DNA from: Spirodela intermedia
Taxonomy: Eukaryota; Streptophyta; Magnoliopsida; Alismatales; Araceae
DNA length: 64,000 bases
Direction of reading: 5' to 3'
Assembly (NCBI GenBank): GCA_902729315.2
Contig: LR746269.1
Coordinates: 253,001-317,000 of the forward strand
Part shown: in pieces, positions 34,887 to 47,300 of the stretch
Layout of the letters: each line of letters starts with the position of its first letter
How positions within the stretch are numbered: the stretch's first letter is position 1
The notes under the pieces: generated by a model
What the model saw: only the letters and a program-made list of their open reading frames with translations
What the model was told of the DNA's origin: nothing
Databases searched by the model: none
Made by a program: the position numbers and the translations under genes

Positions 34887-37800
34887 CTATCCACAATCCC
34901 AGGGATGACGCGAAAAAATTGATGGGCTCTGGTGTTCTTTCAGAGAAGCTAGAAACGCCATGGTGCCCATCTGAGACCCAGCAAGGAAGACCAGAAACCC
35001 ATCTTCCTTCTCTGTCCTCCAATGAAGGAAACCGTTCGAGAAGGAAGAAGCTGTTAAGCCCTCTCTAGTCTCTATTTGAAAGTCAACGTATCTAAGACCT
35101 TTAGGTGTAGCCACAAAAGCTCGATAAACAAGCGCAGTGGTCCTCATGTACACAAGAGAAATAAACTCAGGGTTTTTATCCAAAACAAAAGCCTGAAATA
35201 TAAATTTGACCGCTGGTTCCTGGTGGCCTCCCTCAGTCAAATCCTGCTGACCATCTTTCCTACTCCTGGCACAGAAAAGTCCTCCCTTGGGTAAGTCAGA
35301 GAAACAGTAAGTAGGAAGCCGCAAGATATGAACCATTCTATTTTCCTCTGTCCTTGTACGAGGAAATAGCAAATATTTACAAACATTTTCAGTCTCGTTA
35401 CGAGTAGATGAGCCCAAAATCCTCATCACCACCTCTCTGAGAGCATCCTGCAATTGGTTTAAGAATCCCGCAAACTGGGAGCTTTCTACTGAGCATTCTG
35501 ATATGCCACTGTCCTGAACCTCATGGGGTTGACTGTATATTCCTGCCTTCACTGATAGAGAAGGTTTCACAATTTTTAACAATTCCACAGAGCCCCCAAA
35601 TCGTTCTTTCTGGAAACTTTTCAATTTCATGGTCTCTGACCTTCCATATCCCCGCACTTCTTTCCCCTCCTGGGAAAACTCAGCAACAATGGAGCTCCAC
35701 CAAGCATGGTCCCCGGTTAATATCTCATTTCGGTTCTTCACTGCGCCATCCATGCCACTGGACTTGCTGTACATGCCCACCAGAGAGCTAGACACATGAG
35801 GATCTGAAGCAAAGCCTGTCTTTAAAACAGATGCGTGGACCTGTTTCCCCAGCTTGAGAGCCAACAAACTCACGCAACATCTAAGAACGCTGGCAAATGC
35901 GATGGGGTTTCTACTTAATCCACTTTGATGCATCTGACAGAAGAGTTTCATGGCCGGCATGTTGCACCTGTTCTGGGCATAACCTGATATCATCACGGCA
36001 TATGAATTCGAGTCCCAATAATTCATGCTGTAGAAAGATCTGCAGGCGCTCTCTACATTCCCTGACTTCACATAAAATTTTATCATCGCATTTCCAACGA
36101 CAACATCAAACGATTCAAAGCCCCTCTTGATGATGCAGGAATGCAGCTGCTGGCCCATCACCACCAGCCTTAGATCAGAGCAAGCGCCAAGGACAGCAGA
36201 GAAACTGAACTCGTTGGGGATGAACCCCAGTCCATGCTCTGCGCAGAAGAGCTCTATTGCCTTTTCTGGCAGAGAATTCCAACTATACCCAGCAAGCATG
36301 ACATTGATGGGAACCAGACCGTGTGGACAAGGGTAGCTGTAGAACAACGCAGTGGTGCTGTCAACATCCCCGCACTTTGAATACATGTGGAGAAAAGAGG
36401 CCGCAAGGTACTCGGAAAACTCGATGCCGAGTTTGAGCACGAGGGCATGGCACTGCTGACCAAGATTCATGGTTCGGGTGGCACTGCAGGCGTTGATGAT
36501 GGTGGCCAAAGCATGTTCGTCCAGCTTTATTCCCTTCTTCCTGCAAGATTGAAAGATCCCGAATGCTTCTCCAAACTGAGCATTCTGAGCATGCCCTGAC
36601 ATGATGGCCGTCCATGAGATTATGTCATGTTCAGGCATCTCCAGGAACGCTGCTTCTGCATCTTCCATTGCCTCACAATTAGCGTACGTGGAAATCAGAG
36701 CATTGCTTACAGAGAGATAAGATCCATGCCCGTTCTTCAGAACATGAGCGTGCACTTGGCTGCCCTCTTCCTTGAAAAGGCAAAGGTTCAGGAGACTGAC
36801 GATTGCTCCCGGGCTCATATTCAAGCCTGACCTCAAGAGTTGCTCCGCGTGCTTCACAGCTTCAAATCTATGGCCGTTGATGTAATATCCTACAATGGTC
36901 AGAGCAAAAAGGCATGCGTCTGGTTTTCTTACCCTCGCAAAGAGCTTGCCAATGGCATCAACTTCCCCGAGCCTGGACAGAAGCTTCACATGCTCAGCGA
37001 CAACGAAGTTATCCGTGTCCAATCCGATCTTAATCGAATATGCATGGAGATTCTTACAAAAGTTGATCATCGCTAAAGCCGAGCCGGTGCCCACAACTAC
37101 CCTCATTGCCACCAGATCCATGACAAAACCCATGCGGCACATGTCACGAGAGAGATCCATAGCCTCCGAGAAGAAACCGTGCTGAACATAACCAGAGATC
37201 ATAGCATTCCAAGACACAAGACACTTCACAGGGATTTCATAAAAAAACTTGATTGCCTCGACTATAGCCCCATATTTTGCATACATACTGATCAGTCCAA
37301 CCTCCACAAAGCTATCAAACACCAACCCGATTTTTATGATGGCCGCGTGCACCTGGGTCCCAAGCGCCGAATTATCGGAGTTTGAGCAGCCCTTGAGAAC
37401 TGAGGAGATGATGAAGTGGTTCGGCATCAGTCCACTCCTGTAAACCCTCTTGAGGAGCCCAAACGCCTCTAGATCAAGGCCGCGGCTCACGCAGCCCGAA
37501 ATCAGGGTGCACCAGGAAATGATGTCTTTGAGAGGCATTTCGTCGAACAGCTTGGCGCACTCGTGAAGACGCCCGGCCTTTGCATACACGTTCAGCAGAA
37601 CATTGGAAAGGAGGGGCTCCGCTCCCAGCCCCGACTTCATCAGGTGCGCGTGAGCCATGCTTCCTATCGCAATGTTCCTCGATTTGATGGATTTCCGGAG
37701 TAGACTCGCGTACAGGCGGCCAGCCGATGGAGGGAAGATGCCGTCGAGGGGCCCCAGGAGGTCCAACACGTCGGCCATCTTTCCAGCTTCCGGAGGGAGC

Positions 37801-37931
37801 ATCCGCTTCCGACTAGAGAAGGCGAGCTCCCCGCGTCTGCGAGCGATGGGGCACGCGCATCTGGCATGGCGAGAGGTCGGGACGGCGCTGGACAAATACC
37901 CGACGGAGGCATTGAAGGCAGACTTTAACAT
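34887..37931 (-). CDS. Pentatricopeptide repeat (PPR) protein, PLS-like, with an atypical long C-terminal tail
   Basis: Intronless 1014-aa frame. Residues 1-80 are basic and hydroxylated, like an organelle transit peptide. From about residue 85 to 740 there are many tandem PPR motifs with the usual landmarks: AHAHLMKSGLG, SNVLLNVYAKAGR, KLFDEMPLKDIISW, SWNAMISGYVQHG and GKQVHASVLKTGF. PPR proteins bind organellar RNA and act in editing, splicing or stability. The P/L/S spacing and HAHxxKxG blocks place it in the PLS subclass. The expected E and DYW domains are not visible. About 270 residues after the last repeat have no PPR character and no family I recognise. Either the mature C-terminus is different and spliced, or the tail is diverged. 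A downstream start is possible but would remove the transit peptide. Confidence 0.85.
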   Translation of the reverse strand: MLKSAFNASVGYLSSAVPTSRHARCACPIARRRGELAFSSRKRMLPPEAGKMADVLDLLGPLDGIFPPSAGRLYASLLRKSIKSRNIAIGSMAHAHLMKSGLGAEPLLSNVLLNVYAKAGRLHECAKLFDEMPLKDIISWCTLISGCVSRGLDLEAFGLLKRVYRSGLMPNHFIISSVLKGCSNSDNSALGTQVHAAIIKIGLVFDSFVEVGLISMYAKYGAIVEAIKFFYEIPVKCLVSWNAMISGYVQHGFFSEAMDLSRDMCRMGFVMDLVAMRVVVGTGSALAMINFCKNLHAYSIKIGLDTDNFVVAEHVKLLSRLGEVDAIGKLFARVRKPDACLFALTIVGYYINGHRFEAVKHAEQLLRSGLNMSPGAIVSLLNLCLFKEEGSQVHAHVLKNGHGSYLSVSNALISTYANCEAMEDAEAAFLEMPEHDIISWTAIMSGHAQNAQFGEAFGIFQSCRKKGIKLDEHALATIINACSATRTMNLGQQCHALVLKLGIEFSEYLAASFLHMYSKCGDVDSTTALFYSYPCPHGLVPINVMLAGYSWNSLPEKAIELFCAEHGLGFIPNEFSFSAVLGACSDLRLVVMGQQLHSCIIKRGFESFDVVVGNAMIKFYVKSGNVESACRSFYSMNYWDSNSYAVMISGYAQNRCNMPAMKLFCQMHQSGLSRNPIAFASVLRCCVSLLALKLGKQVHASVLKTGFASDPHVSSSLVGMYSKSSGMDGAVKNRNEILTGDHAWWSSIVAEFSQEGKEVRGYGRSETMKLKSFQKERFGGSVELLKIVKPSLSVKAGIYSQPHEVQDSGISECSVESSQFAGFLNQLQDALREVVMRILGSSTRNETENVCKYLLFPRTRTEENRMVHILRLPTYCFSDLPKGGLFCARSRKDGQQDLTEGGHQEPAVKFIFQAFVLDKNPEFISLVYMRTTALVYRAFVATPKGLRYVDFQIETREGLTASSFSNGFLHWRTEKEDGFLVFLAGSQMGTMAFLASLKEHQSPSIFSRHPWDCG

Positions 37932-39732
37932 AACACTCCGGCGCTATGCGACGAAGATGGCTCGGAAGGTGCTCCGCCTTGGCTCCGCCGGAGGAACGGG
38001 AGCATCGTGGAGGACGACGAAGATCGCCGGCGGCCGTAGAGAGCGCATCTTTTGGCTGGGAAGACGGGGATCAATCAGTTCAGTCGTGTGGTGAATGCGG
38101 GGATGGAAGCCCGCCCCAAAGGGCCGGCCCATCGGTGTCCAAGAAGCCCACTTTCTGAACAAGTCGATATCTCCGGCGTGCCGGGATGCCGGATGCCGGA
38201 GAGGGTGAGCCTCCCCGCTCTTCTCCCCAGCGAATTCCTAAGAGCATGATTCCGCTATCGCCTCCCATTACGGGAGCTTGCAGTTGAGTAGGGTTCCATC
38301 TGATTCAGCAGCTTTTTCATTAATAACCAAGCAATTAGCTAGATATCCTCTCATCGTATACAGGCGCATAGAGCGACCATTAGATGCGGCATACTGACTT
38401 CAGCATGTGTCATCTCATAGTTGAAGTTTCTCTGATTTTCCTATGCATTATTTAGGATTAGTTCTTATCGTATTACCTTAATCTTTTAATTTTTAATTTT
38501 TACTTTACTTATGGTGTTCTTCATTTATTTGCTCAAAACTCATTCAAAATATGAACTTGATTCAAAGCAAAAACTATATATTTCTGTTAGAATAACTCAG
38601 CTTTTTGTGTTCGGTGAACAAATGGCATATAATTTTTAGACGATCACCACATCATTTGCACATAACCCTACATACATATTGATGATATATTAATCATCTT
38701 GTGGGCTTGGCTTAGGAATAAGACGGAAACTAGTTAAAGATAAGACAAAAAATTCATTACCTCATAATATTATCATAAGTGAAATAATACATTTCTCGTG
38801 GTGCAATCGTAACACTTATCCTAATACGATAAAGACAGAATAATATTTTTCCTCTACGATTCAACATGATTTTCCATACAAAAATACTGGGTTAGAGAGA
38901 GAAAATTTGTAGCCAAAACTTTAGACTTTGCATATGATAAATATATCAATGAACACTAAGATAAGGGGAGAATTGAACATAATAAATGACATTTTGTGCA
39001 CATGATCGGTGATGTAGGATACAGTTATGAGAAATCAGAAAGATCTAGAACTTGTAGGTTAAACAGCTAAAAAATCCAAAAGTATTATGAATAGGGTGAC
39101 AACTTCTAATTTATAGTTTATGATACTTTATAATTATCTAATACCTATTTAAAACCCAACTGATTCAACCTTATCGTGTGGTCCTAGCATTAATGAAGTC
39201 AACATTATCTTAATTATATATATATATATTAGAATAAATGACATTATTAAGGGTTCATCCAAGACAATTTCTTGTGTACTTAGAGCATGCATTTAGCACA
39301 ATCTTGGTCTCATGATCTACTTCATGTCAAGGTGACAATCAAGTCAAGAGGGCCTCTATCACCAGAAAACCCAAAACTCTTCTAGTATATGCGTAATCTT
39401 GAGTAGGAGGCTCCTTGCTACGCTATCTATCCATTACTATGCACAAAATTGGAAAAATAAGAGGTATTATTTCCAAATTATTGAGAAAACATGCTATTTT
39501 GTCCTTTGTCACATTGATTAAATAATTATTAAACTGACTTCTCTGTGGGAATAATACTCCATAGATTACCGAGGATGATTTAATTTTTAATGAAACAGAC
39601 TAAAAAAATTAATGGGATTTTTAATTTTTTAGAAATAATTATCTCATGGGACAGATGGATGTTCCTCCCAGTGGCAGCCTACATAACGATCCCCATGTTG
39701 GCCCCTGACGGCTGGGAGACGCCTCACTGGCG
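37932..39732. other. AT-rich intergenic region, no gene seen
   Basis: The first 300 bases are GC-rich (PPR promoter/leader on the minus strand). From about 38,280 to 39,650 the sequence is strongly AT-rich with a (TA)n patch at about 39,216-39,230. I see no transposon ends, RNA gene or long conserved frame. Confidence 0.6.
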
Positions 39733-40713
39733 ATGGATCGGCGGCCGCAGGGGCTCGTCACGCGGGTCCTCGACGGAATCAACAGAGAAGCCATGGGGGC
39801 ATTGAGAATTCTGTGGGGGGCGCTCCGGATCTCCCTCAGGAACTGGAACCTCTCCCTGCCCATCATCGCCGCCGTTCTGCTTCTCTCGTCTCTCCTCTCC
39901 CTCTCCCAGCTCCTCCTCTTCGACGCCCCTTCTCTTCTGCAGGTACCGCCCCCTTTTCAGGTGGCCGGAGGAGTCCTCAGGTGGCCGCTGCCGGCGTCCT
40001 ACTCCAATTTCCCGGCGTGGAACAACGTCCTGGTGTTCGCAGATTTCGGCTTCCTGGTGGCCCGCTGGAGCTTGGATCTCTTCTCGGTGACGGCGACCGT
40101 CTTCGCAGCGTCGGCGGCACACAGAGAGGAGCGCCCCTTCCTGAGGGATCTACACCGGCGGATCAGGAGGGAGTGGAGAGGCCCCGTGGTCACCCAGCTC
40201 TGCGTGGTGATTCTCCGAACTGGTTACCGGGGTCTCGCGGAGCTCTTCGCCGACGCGCTGCTCCCCGTGGCCGCCGGCGCGACGGGGCTGCTGCTGGCGG
40301 CGCTGGGGGCACTGCTGGGCCTCGCCAGCGGCTTCCTCTACTACTTCCTGGACGTCGCTTGGGAGTCGAGTCTTGCCGCCGCCGCCGTCGATAGCTGCGC
40401 CGGGTTTCGCGCGCTGGGTCTGGCGGGGGAGATGACGGAGGGGCGGCGCCTCCGGGGGATGATCCTGGTTCTTATTAACCAGGCAATGACCGATGCCGCC
40501 TCACTGTTCGCCGATCCCGCCGCGGGCTTGATCGCGCCGGGAGCAGCCAGACTGTCGCTCGAGCTCGTCTTCGGGAACGTAGTGGAGCTCCTTCGCTTGC
40601 TCAGACTGGTGGCGTTCACCGTCCTCTACTGCGACTACAGGAGGAGGAGCCGGCCGGAGGAGGGAGACGACCGGGGTCAGTACTCAAGGTTGACCGGTTC
40701 TCCTCAGCGTTGA
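39733..40713 (+). CDS. Plant polytopic membrane protein, function unknown
   Basis: Intronless, GC-rich 326-aa frame. Hydrophobic segments lie at about residues 38-62 (LSLPIIAAVLLLSSLLSLSQ), 97-128, 148-168 and 172-205 (two joined helices rich in Leu/Ala/Gly), and 273-300, so four to six membrane spans. Between them are basic loops (HRRIRREWRG). The pattern of an N-terminal span, a Phe/Leu-rich second block and a DVAWESS motif before a conserved cytosolic loop reminds me of the plant family containing At4g19950/At1g31130, which has no established biochemical function. That match is from memory of layout, not a search. The start is the first ATG of the frame; the next (residue 21, at 39,793) is a possible alternative. 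Confidence 0.7.
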   Translation: MDRRPQGLVTRVLDGINREAMGALRILWGALRISLRNWNLSLPIIAAVLLLSSLLSLSQLLLFDAPSLLQVPPPFQVAGGVLRWPLPASYSNFPAWNNVLVFADFGFLVARWSLDLFSVTATVFAASAAHREERPFLRDLHRRIRREWRGPVVTQLCVVILRTGYRGLAELFADALLPVAAGATGLLLAALGALLGLASGFLYYFLDVAWESSLAAAAVDSCAGFRALGLAGEMTEGRRLRGMILVLINQAMTDAASLFADPAAGLIAPGAARLSLELVFGNVVELLRLLRLVAFTVLYCDYRRRSRPEEGDDRGQYSRLTGSPQR

Positions 40714-41356
40714 CCTGCCCGACATGGTTCTTGCCCCCAATTCGGAGATGGGCGGGTTCGTAGGGCAATACATCTGTGCTGCTGGTCTCTGATTCAAGTG
40801 AAAAGCTCCATTATTTCTCTGATTCAAGGGCGATAAACAATCAAAGCAAGCCCTGCCAACCTAGTGCCCACCGGGGAGATCCCATCAACCTCACACAAGA
40901 ACAAAAAAATTACAGGATCGACTAACCCTAGACGACGACGACGACGACGACGACCGATCGACCTCGAAGGAAGGCGATAATAACCCCTCCCTCCCTGACT
41001 TCAGGGAGGGAAATTTACACCGGAAGTCCACCCCGCTGACCACCGACTCGACTCCTCTCGGCTTTCTGATTACAGAGTAGCATGCCCCTCCCTCCCATCA
41101 TCGCTTTAAAAAGTCTCCACCCCTCTTCTTCTTCTTCCTCCGAGCAGGATTCAACACAGCAACAATATCTCTGCATTTTTTTTTTATCTTTCGAGCAATG
41201 GACGGTCTCGATGATCTCTCTCGCTCCCGCCTTCTCCTTCGGAAAGAAAGACACCAGAATTGGGCATTGACCGCGGTGGCGAAGAGGGCTTCCAAGGGAA
41301 TCAAGGCGGACCTCGCCCAAAATCGGACGGCTAGGAGATCCGGAGGGAGGAGGTTT
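40714..41356. other. Convergent 3' region between membrane-protein gene and AGD14
   Basis: Contains a (GAC)n run at about 40,933-40,955 and the AGD14 3' untranslated region on the minus strand. The small open frame on the plus strand at 41,198-41,425 is antisense to the AGD14 last exon and is not called. Confidence 0.5.
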
Positions 41357-44300
41357 CTATCCGAAGGGATTCCCTCCGGCAGAAGGGAAACCAGGAATGC
41401 CCGTCTGCGGGTGCCCGGCCGCTAGCTGCAGGTTCGTGCCTGGAGCGCCAAAAGCAGCAGGTCCGAGCTGGTTGTGTCTGCACAGAAATCAGTATAACTT
41501 GTAGAGAGAAGGGGAGATATGAACCGGGATCTCATTTTACTAATCCGTGCAACAAATAGATCGGAGAATAGATAAAATTTAGGCTTAAAAAAAGAGAAAA
41601 GAACAAGATGGCCTACCCCAGAGCGGGAAAAGCTCCGGGCACTTGGTGGGTTGGAGCTTGTTGCACCGCAAAGAAACCTATTTATTATCAGCATGAAAAA
41701 GCCGTCAGAAATGAAGGCCGAAGCTTCGATGCCAACGATGATGACAGGGGAAATGAAGATGGCGAGGTCGCAGAGGGGGGATTTTACTCGGCGGGACTGC
41801 AGATGGATAAGATGGTCGCTGGGGAGCTGCCCACTGAGGAGGAGAGATGCCGTAGCCTGCGCCCTGCGCCAGAGCTGATGGATCTCCCATGTTCAGCCGG
41901 GCTCCTTGTAGGGACGGAAACTGAAACAGGAGCGAAGGTTTTACTTTGGCAATTTTTTACACACTTGCATGAGATGAACACGAGAGATGAGGAACAATAA
42001 ATCCGTTCAAAAGCAGTCAAAACAGTGCAGATAACGCTCCGAACAATTCCTCGGTCAGTAATCGAGCCCCAAGATGGGATAATGATTCAAAACAAGAACA
42101 TAAAAAGACGGTACATACCGAATGGGCGTGAGGCATCATCGCTTCATTGGAAAAATCGAATGGATTTGTGGACTTTGGCGGTTGTGGGAAAGAGGGCATA
42201 GCCTGCAGCAGGGGAAGAATAAATATATATAATGATATGATGATCATAGGCTTAGATCAAGAAAATGGCGAGGAGATACTCCTCTCAAATTATTAAAAAA
42301 AATAAAAATATACCGCCATTGTAGGATATTGCATGCCGTATCCTCCTCCCATGGGAACACGTGGACCCACATGCCAACCTGGATATGATGCTGGCGAATA
42401 AGATGCTGCAAAAAGGTCCTGCGTTTGTGAAAGTATTTTCAGAAATATGCCACTAACGTTGACCAGAACAGAAGGAGAACATTCATAAAAAAAATTTTAC
42501 CGCTGGAAGTTCCCTTCTTCCACTGTTTTTACCGTCAACAGCAGAAGGCTGTGAAGTGCCCGCAATGCCCGTCCCTCCTGGTGGAGTAACAGCAGCTTGG
42601 GGGGGTTGACCAGCGGGTGTGGTCAAATCTAATCGAGGACTGGGCGCAAATAGTGAAGCATGTAGCTGTGAAAAACAGTATGTGGAAAGATTAGCACATC
42701 ATAATAGAACCCTAAAAACAACATGTAGGACAACCATTCCTTAACAAAACCATGAATCAGAGCAAATAGCTCTCACTGGATCTAACTTGCCTGGCTACTT
42801 GGAGCAACCGCTGACGGAGGACCAAAAGGTCCCACAACAGAAGGCTGACCCAGATTAGGCGGAAATAGAGAAGGCTGATTCTGTTGGATAGCTGGAACCT
42901 GGGCAGCATCGTTAGCTAAAGAAAAAGGATCTACGCCGGCACTAGGCAATGATGACACAGTGTTCACAGCTGGAGCAGGGGGAATGGACAGCTCGCTCAG
43001 AGCTGATTCCAGTGGGCTAAGATTTGAAGCAGGCTGAGGTGGTTTCGGCTGTGGCACGGAATAAAAAGACGCCCAATTTCCACCATTAACTTGCGAATCT
43101 GTAGTTGGCTTGGGAACAGGTTGTGAAGATGGGGCGACTGCAGGTTCGGGATTTGCATCAAAATCAATTAAGCTCCCTAAGTCGGGCCTCTTTACTTCAG
43201 CTGGATTTGAATCAATGGAAGCCAAGCTGTTTGATGATGTGGTCCTCTGCAACCGAAAAAAAGATGTGAGATAAAGTACAAAATGATGTAAGACGGACAA
43301 TCAAACAAGAACAAAGACGAGAAAATAGGAAAAGGTTGGAAAGTTAAGTGACGGGTATCAATCAAACGAAGTTATTATGCATCCTAGCCCAAAGTTAATA
43401 TGCAAATATGTTTTGTACAGATTGAGAGCCACTTCACTCATCTCCCAAGGAAAAAACCACTTGAGGAAACGATGAATTCCAGTAGAGAGCCACCTCATTA
43501 TTGAAATTTATAGAACTGGAACAATTCTTTGCAACATAATAATTTGTGCTGCATCAAACAAGATCATTACAACTAAATTTCATAGCAAAATAAAAGGACC
43601 AGGGAACACTTCAATGATCCTTTTATTTCCACTATTTTTTTTTAAAAAAAACAGGAAATCGAATCCGCCTGAGAAAGGGTCACAGCTAAATTCATAGGAA
43701 AATTTCAGGGTTATCTCAATCAAACTGCAGGCAGAACGTCACTTCCATCCTAAATATGTAGGCCACTGTGCCCTAGCTAGCCACTACCCCTTGAGACACC
43801 CCCATCAGCTACCGCTCCCTCAATGCCTGTACTTGACAGTGAATTAGAGAGTCGACTCTCTTCCTTTTCCTTTACTGGGGTTTGTCTTGAACATGTAATG
43901 GCAAGTACTCGTGTTAGGTACAAGAATACAAGAAAAAGATTTTCGCCCAGACAACAAGGCGGCACAAATCAAACTACCCAAATGTGAGGTCTGTTCATAC
44001 CATTCTTTGATCAACACAAACAGGCACTGCAACGTGTCCCCAGAATGGAAAGAGTTACGTTATTTATAAAATTATTCTTTAAAATAATATGCAATCAATT
44101 ATTTTTAATTTTTCAATAAGATTTGGGTATATGTTTTTTGATGATGTCGTTATGGTCATAAAATAATATGCAATCAGTTACGTTTTTTAATTTTGCAACG
44201 TGTCCCCAGAATGCCATATGTCGTTATGGATGCCACTCACTTATGCACTGCTGTTTTTTATTTAGTAAGATTTACTTTGTAATTGCTATTTTAAAAGAGT

Positions 44301-47300
44301 AGTGGCAAAAGCCACCTAAGAAGGCTGAGGATCTTAAAGCACATTGGCATTATTCGGGCAAAAAAAACATCAGGGACTTTTAATGTTTCTCCCAAAGATT
44401 TTACATTGAGGAGCAAATCAACAAAATAACATAGATTCGTTCTATATTATAAATCAAGAAGAAAATAAGCAGCAAAGAGTACAATATATCCATTGAGGAC
44501 CTGACTGACCACACAAAAAATGAAGACAGACAGCAAATCTGCCTAAAACATAAAAGAGTATTGCAAGGCAAGAACCGAAGGTAAAAAAGAAAATATAAGA
44601 ATAAAAAGAAAACTGTACATCGAAAGCTCACCTGTGTCTGTAGGGATCCATTAACAGCCTTTGTACCATCTGTTTTAGGAGGCTCACCCACCCGGAGAGG
44701 TGGAACATCCTCACCCAAAATCTCTCTAACTGGGCGGACCATAGGAGGACTTGGAACTTTGGATTCTTTCTGATGGTTCGCAGGTCTTCCTTCTGGCCTG
44801 GGTAGACCATCTGGAAATCTACGATCCTCAAAACTTCGAATCTGGTTACCATTTCCATGTCTGTCATCTTGACGCCTCTCATCTACAGCATCAAACCTGC
44901 CAGGGCTTCTCCTGTAATCACTGCGATCATATCCAGGGCTTCGCCTTTCTTCATAACTTGATCTAAAATTTCTGTCATCGTTTCTCCCACCAGAGCCAAG
45001 TCGCTCCATATTACGACGATCGTATTTATCTTCAAATGGTGGGCTGCGTGAACCACCTCGGTGTGCATCTGACTTCTTGTTTTCATAGGAATCTTCCCTC
45101 TCACCCTGCACCATCCACATTTTTGAAAATAAGGCGACAATACAGTCATCAACCACCCAAGGCACAACTGCTCTTCGTTTAAACAAGTATCAAAATACTC
45201 TACAAGTCGTTAAACGGATATTTAAAACATAGACATGATTTTCCTTTTTTTTTTTTGCTCCGATTGGTGCAAGTGCCATACACTAACATAAGTCATCTTT
45301 AAAAATAAATTACTAGTTCCCAATTTTTTTCTATATATTTTTTAAAAATAGCTCAGATAGAGGGTTTTGTTCAGCAATTGTTACACCAAGGCATTTCGTA
45401 TCTCCGGTCAAAACCAAAATGTTCATAGAGTACTAAAGACCTTCACTCTTGACGGCCCATCAACACTCCTCTCCCCCGTGTATCTCCGCTCAACATATAC
45501 ATGCTTGATGAAGTCCCTGAGTCTATCCACATTACTGCAAAAAACAAAAAAACAAATAGTTACACGAAGCAGAACCTACCATCAGAGGTGCATCTAAAGT
45601 CGCACAAGTAAATGAAGAATTAACCTGCTATCGGGAAATGAGTGGCGCTGTGGGTCCCACTGCTTGAAATAAATTTCTTTTGCTCGCTATTAAAAAAATA
45701 TTGTGCATCTTCAGAACACTAAAAGGAAGAATATCACAATACCAGGAAACAAATTATCGCTACTATCAATTATGATGACTATATGCTTAAATACCTCATT
45801 ACCCCCTTCTTGAAGAGCATTAACTTCTTGTGTAGTGAACTTGGCCATTGACACAGATTTCACACGGTGGGTGAATTCACGGCTGCAAATTTTCGGAAAA
45901 TTCAAGGGTAAGTAAAAAAATCAGCAGGAAACCAATCTATACTTCATAAAATACCCTTCGTCATCAAAAAGCGCAAGGGTCGCAAAGTGGTTTATAAATG
46001 TTCTTATCCACTTTCCGTTGATTACTTGTTTATCGTAATATCAAAAATATGTCAGAATCTTGTCAAAAATCCAGTCAATGACAGGTTTGCCTGATTTTCT
46101 TTCTGGGGAATGCTTGACTCACACATCGGGTTCTGGCGAGTCCTATCTCAATCTTTTCCTCAAAGGCCTAACTAAATCTCTCTATCCCGGTCCCAGCTTT
46201 GGCTAAAGCGAATGCTTATCTTTCCAACCAATGGAACAAAAATCCATGGTTTCCACTCAGTATAAAAGTGCTTATTCGGCCGGTTAACAGGGAATGAAAG
46301 AACCATCATGATACAATTTCATCAACTCTGTGGCCAGCAGATGATGTATCGACCACGTAAGTTGACATGAAATCCCTTAAATCTCACTCACCACATGTTC
46401 TAATTGGATATTCCAAGTACGATTTATCCATGATAGATCATGAAATTGCCTAACATTCTTTGAGTTACAGGAACTAATAACATTTTTCAAGGCAAAATGG
46501 GAAAGGAAGCAAACAAGTGACTTACTGAATTCCACTGCAGTTCATGCAAATAAATGTCCAGAAATTGGTGCAAACATATTGTGGTCCCTGATAGATATAA
46601 AAGTTGTCAGATCCGAACGGTGAGAATTAGAAGCATATGCGGCAATATATATAGATAATGCTCTCTAATGCTATAAGTTACAAAATGACCACATATTCGT
46701 TCCTCCAAAATGAGTTTTAAGTACAGTGAAGAGCATTTAAGATGAGATATACGGTATGAGGCAGCCATATCAGCAAAATATGCCCTTCTAACTTCTTAAC
46801 ACTTTTCTTTTGCAGCCTCCAGTAAACTGTTTGAATTACCATTAAACTAATACTCATAAAAACCCTATTTATTTAAATTTATATTTAATTATTTGATTGT
46901 TCATCGTCGGCACAACTTACAGAAGTGAATATGAAAATCAAATAATTGCACAAATCCCACTCCTGTGTAGTATAACATTTGGCATAAGATTAACCATATC
47001 TTCTTATCATGAACAGAGCTTTTAGATTTCATATGGAACCTCAATAGTAAATCATGGCATTGAATGTTGAGAATTAGACTAGTTCTTCAATAAACCACCA
47101 AGTAAAGGCTCATAATTTATCCTCTACTCATGCAGGATGTCTCATGAAGTTTTTCCTTCTGAAAAAATAAAGTAAATACGTAAAACTCACTGGCATCAGA
47201 TTTTTGTGGAAATCGCAGTGAAGAAAAAAATGTATGCCCTTCACCATTTTGTTTCACAGTAACTTTTAAACTTAGGTCCATGGTAACAGAATCAGCGACT

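Noticed and set aside
38280-39650. Possible transposon remnant in the AT-rich block
   Set aside because: No terminal repeats, target-site duplication or transposase/reverse transcriptase motif seen.
40910-41000. (GAC)n tract as part of a coding exon
   Set aside because: It lies beyond the AGD14 stop and the membrane-protein stop and is in no gene model.
41198-41425. Plus-strand 75-codon frame
   Set aside because: It is antisense to the last AGD14 exon, whose minus-strand reading ends in the expected GGNPFG. No other support.
41422-41694. Alternative minus-strand C-terminus for AGD14 ending LLLLALQARTCS
   Set aside because: It requires skipping the 61-base exon 41617-41677. Inclusion of that exon restores the conserved NPFG end, so the longer joined model is preferred.
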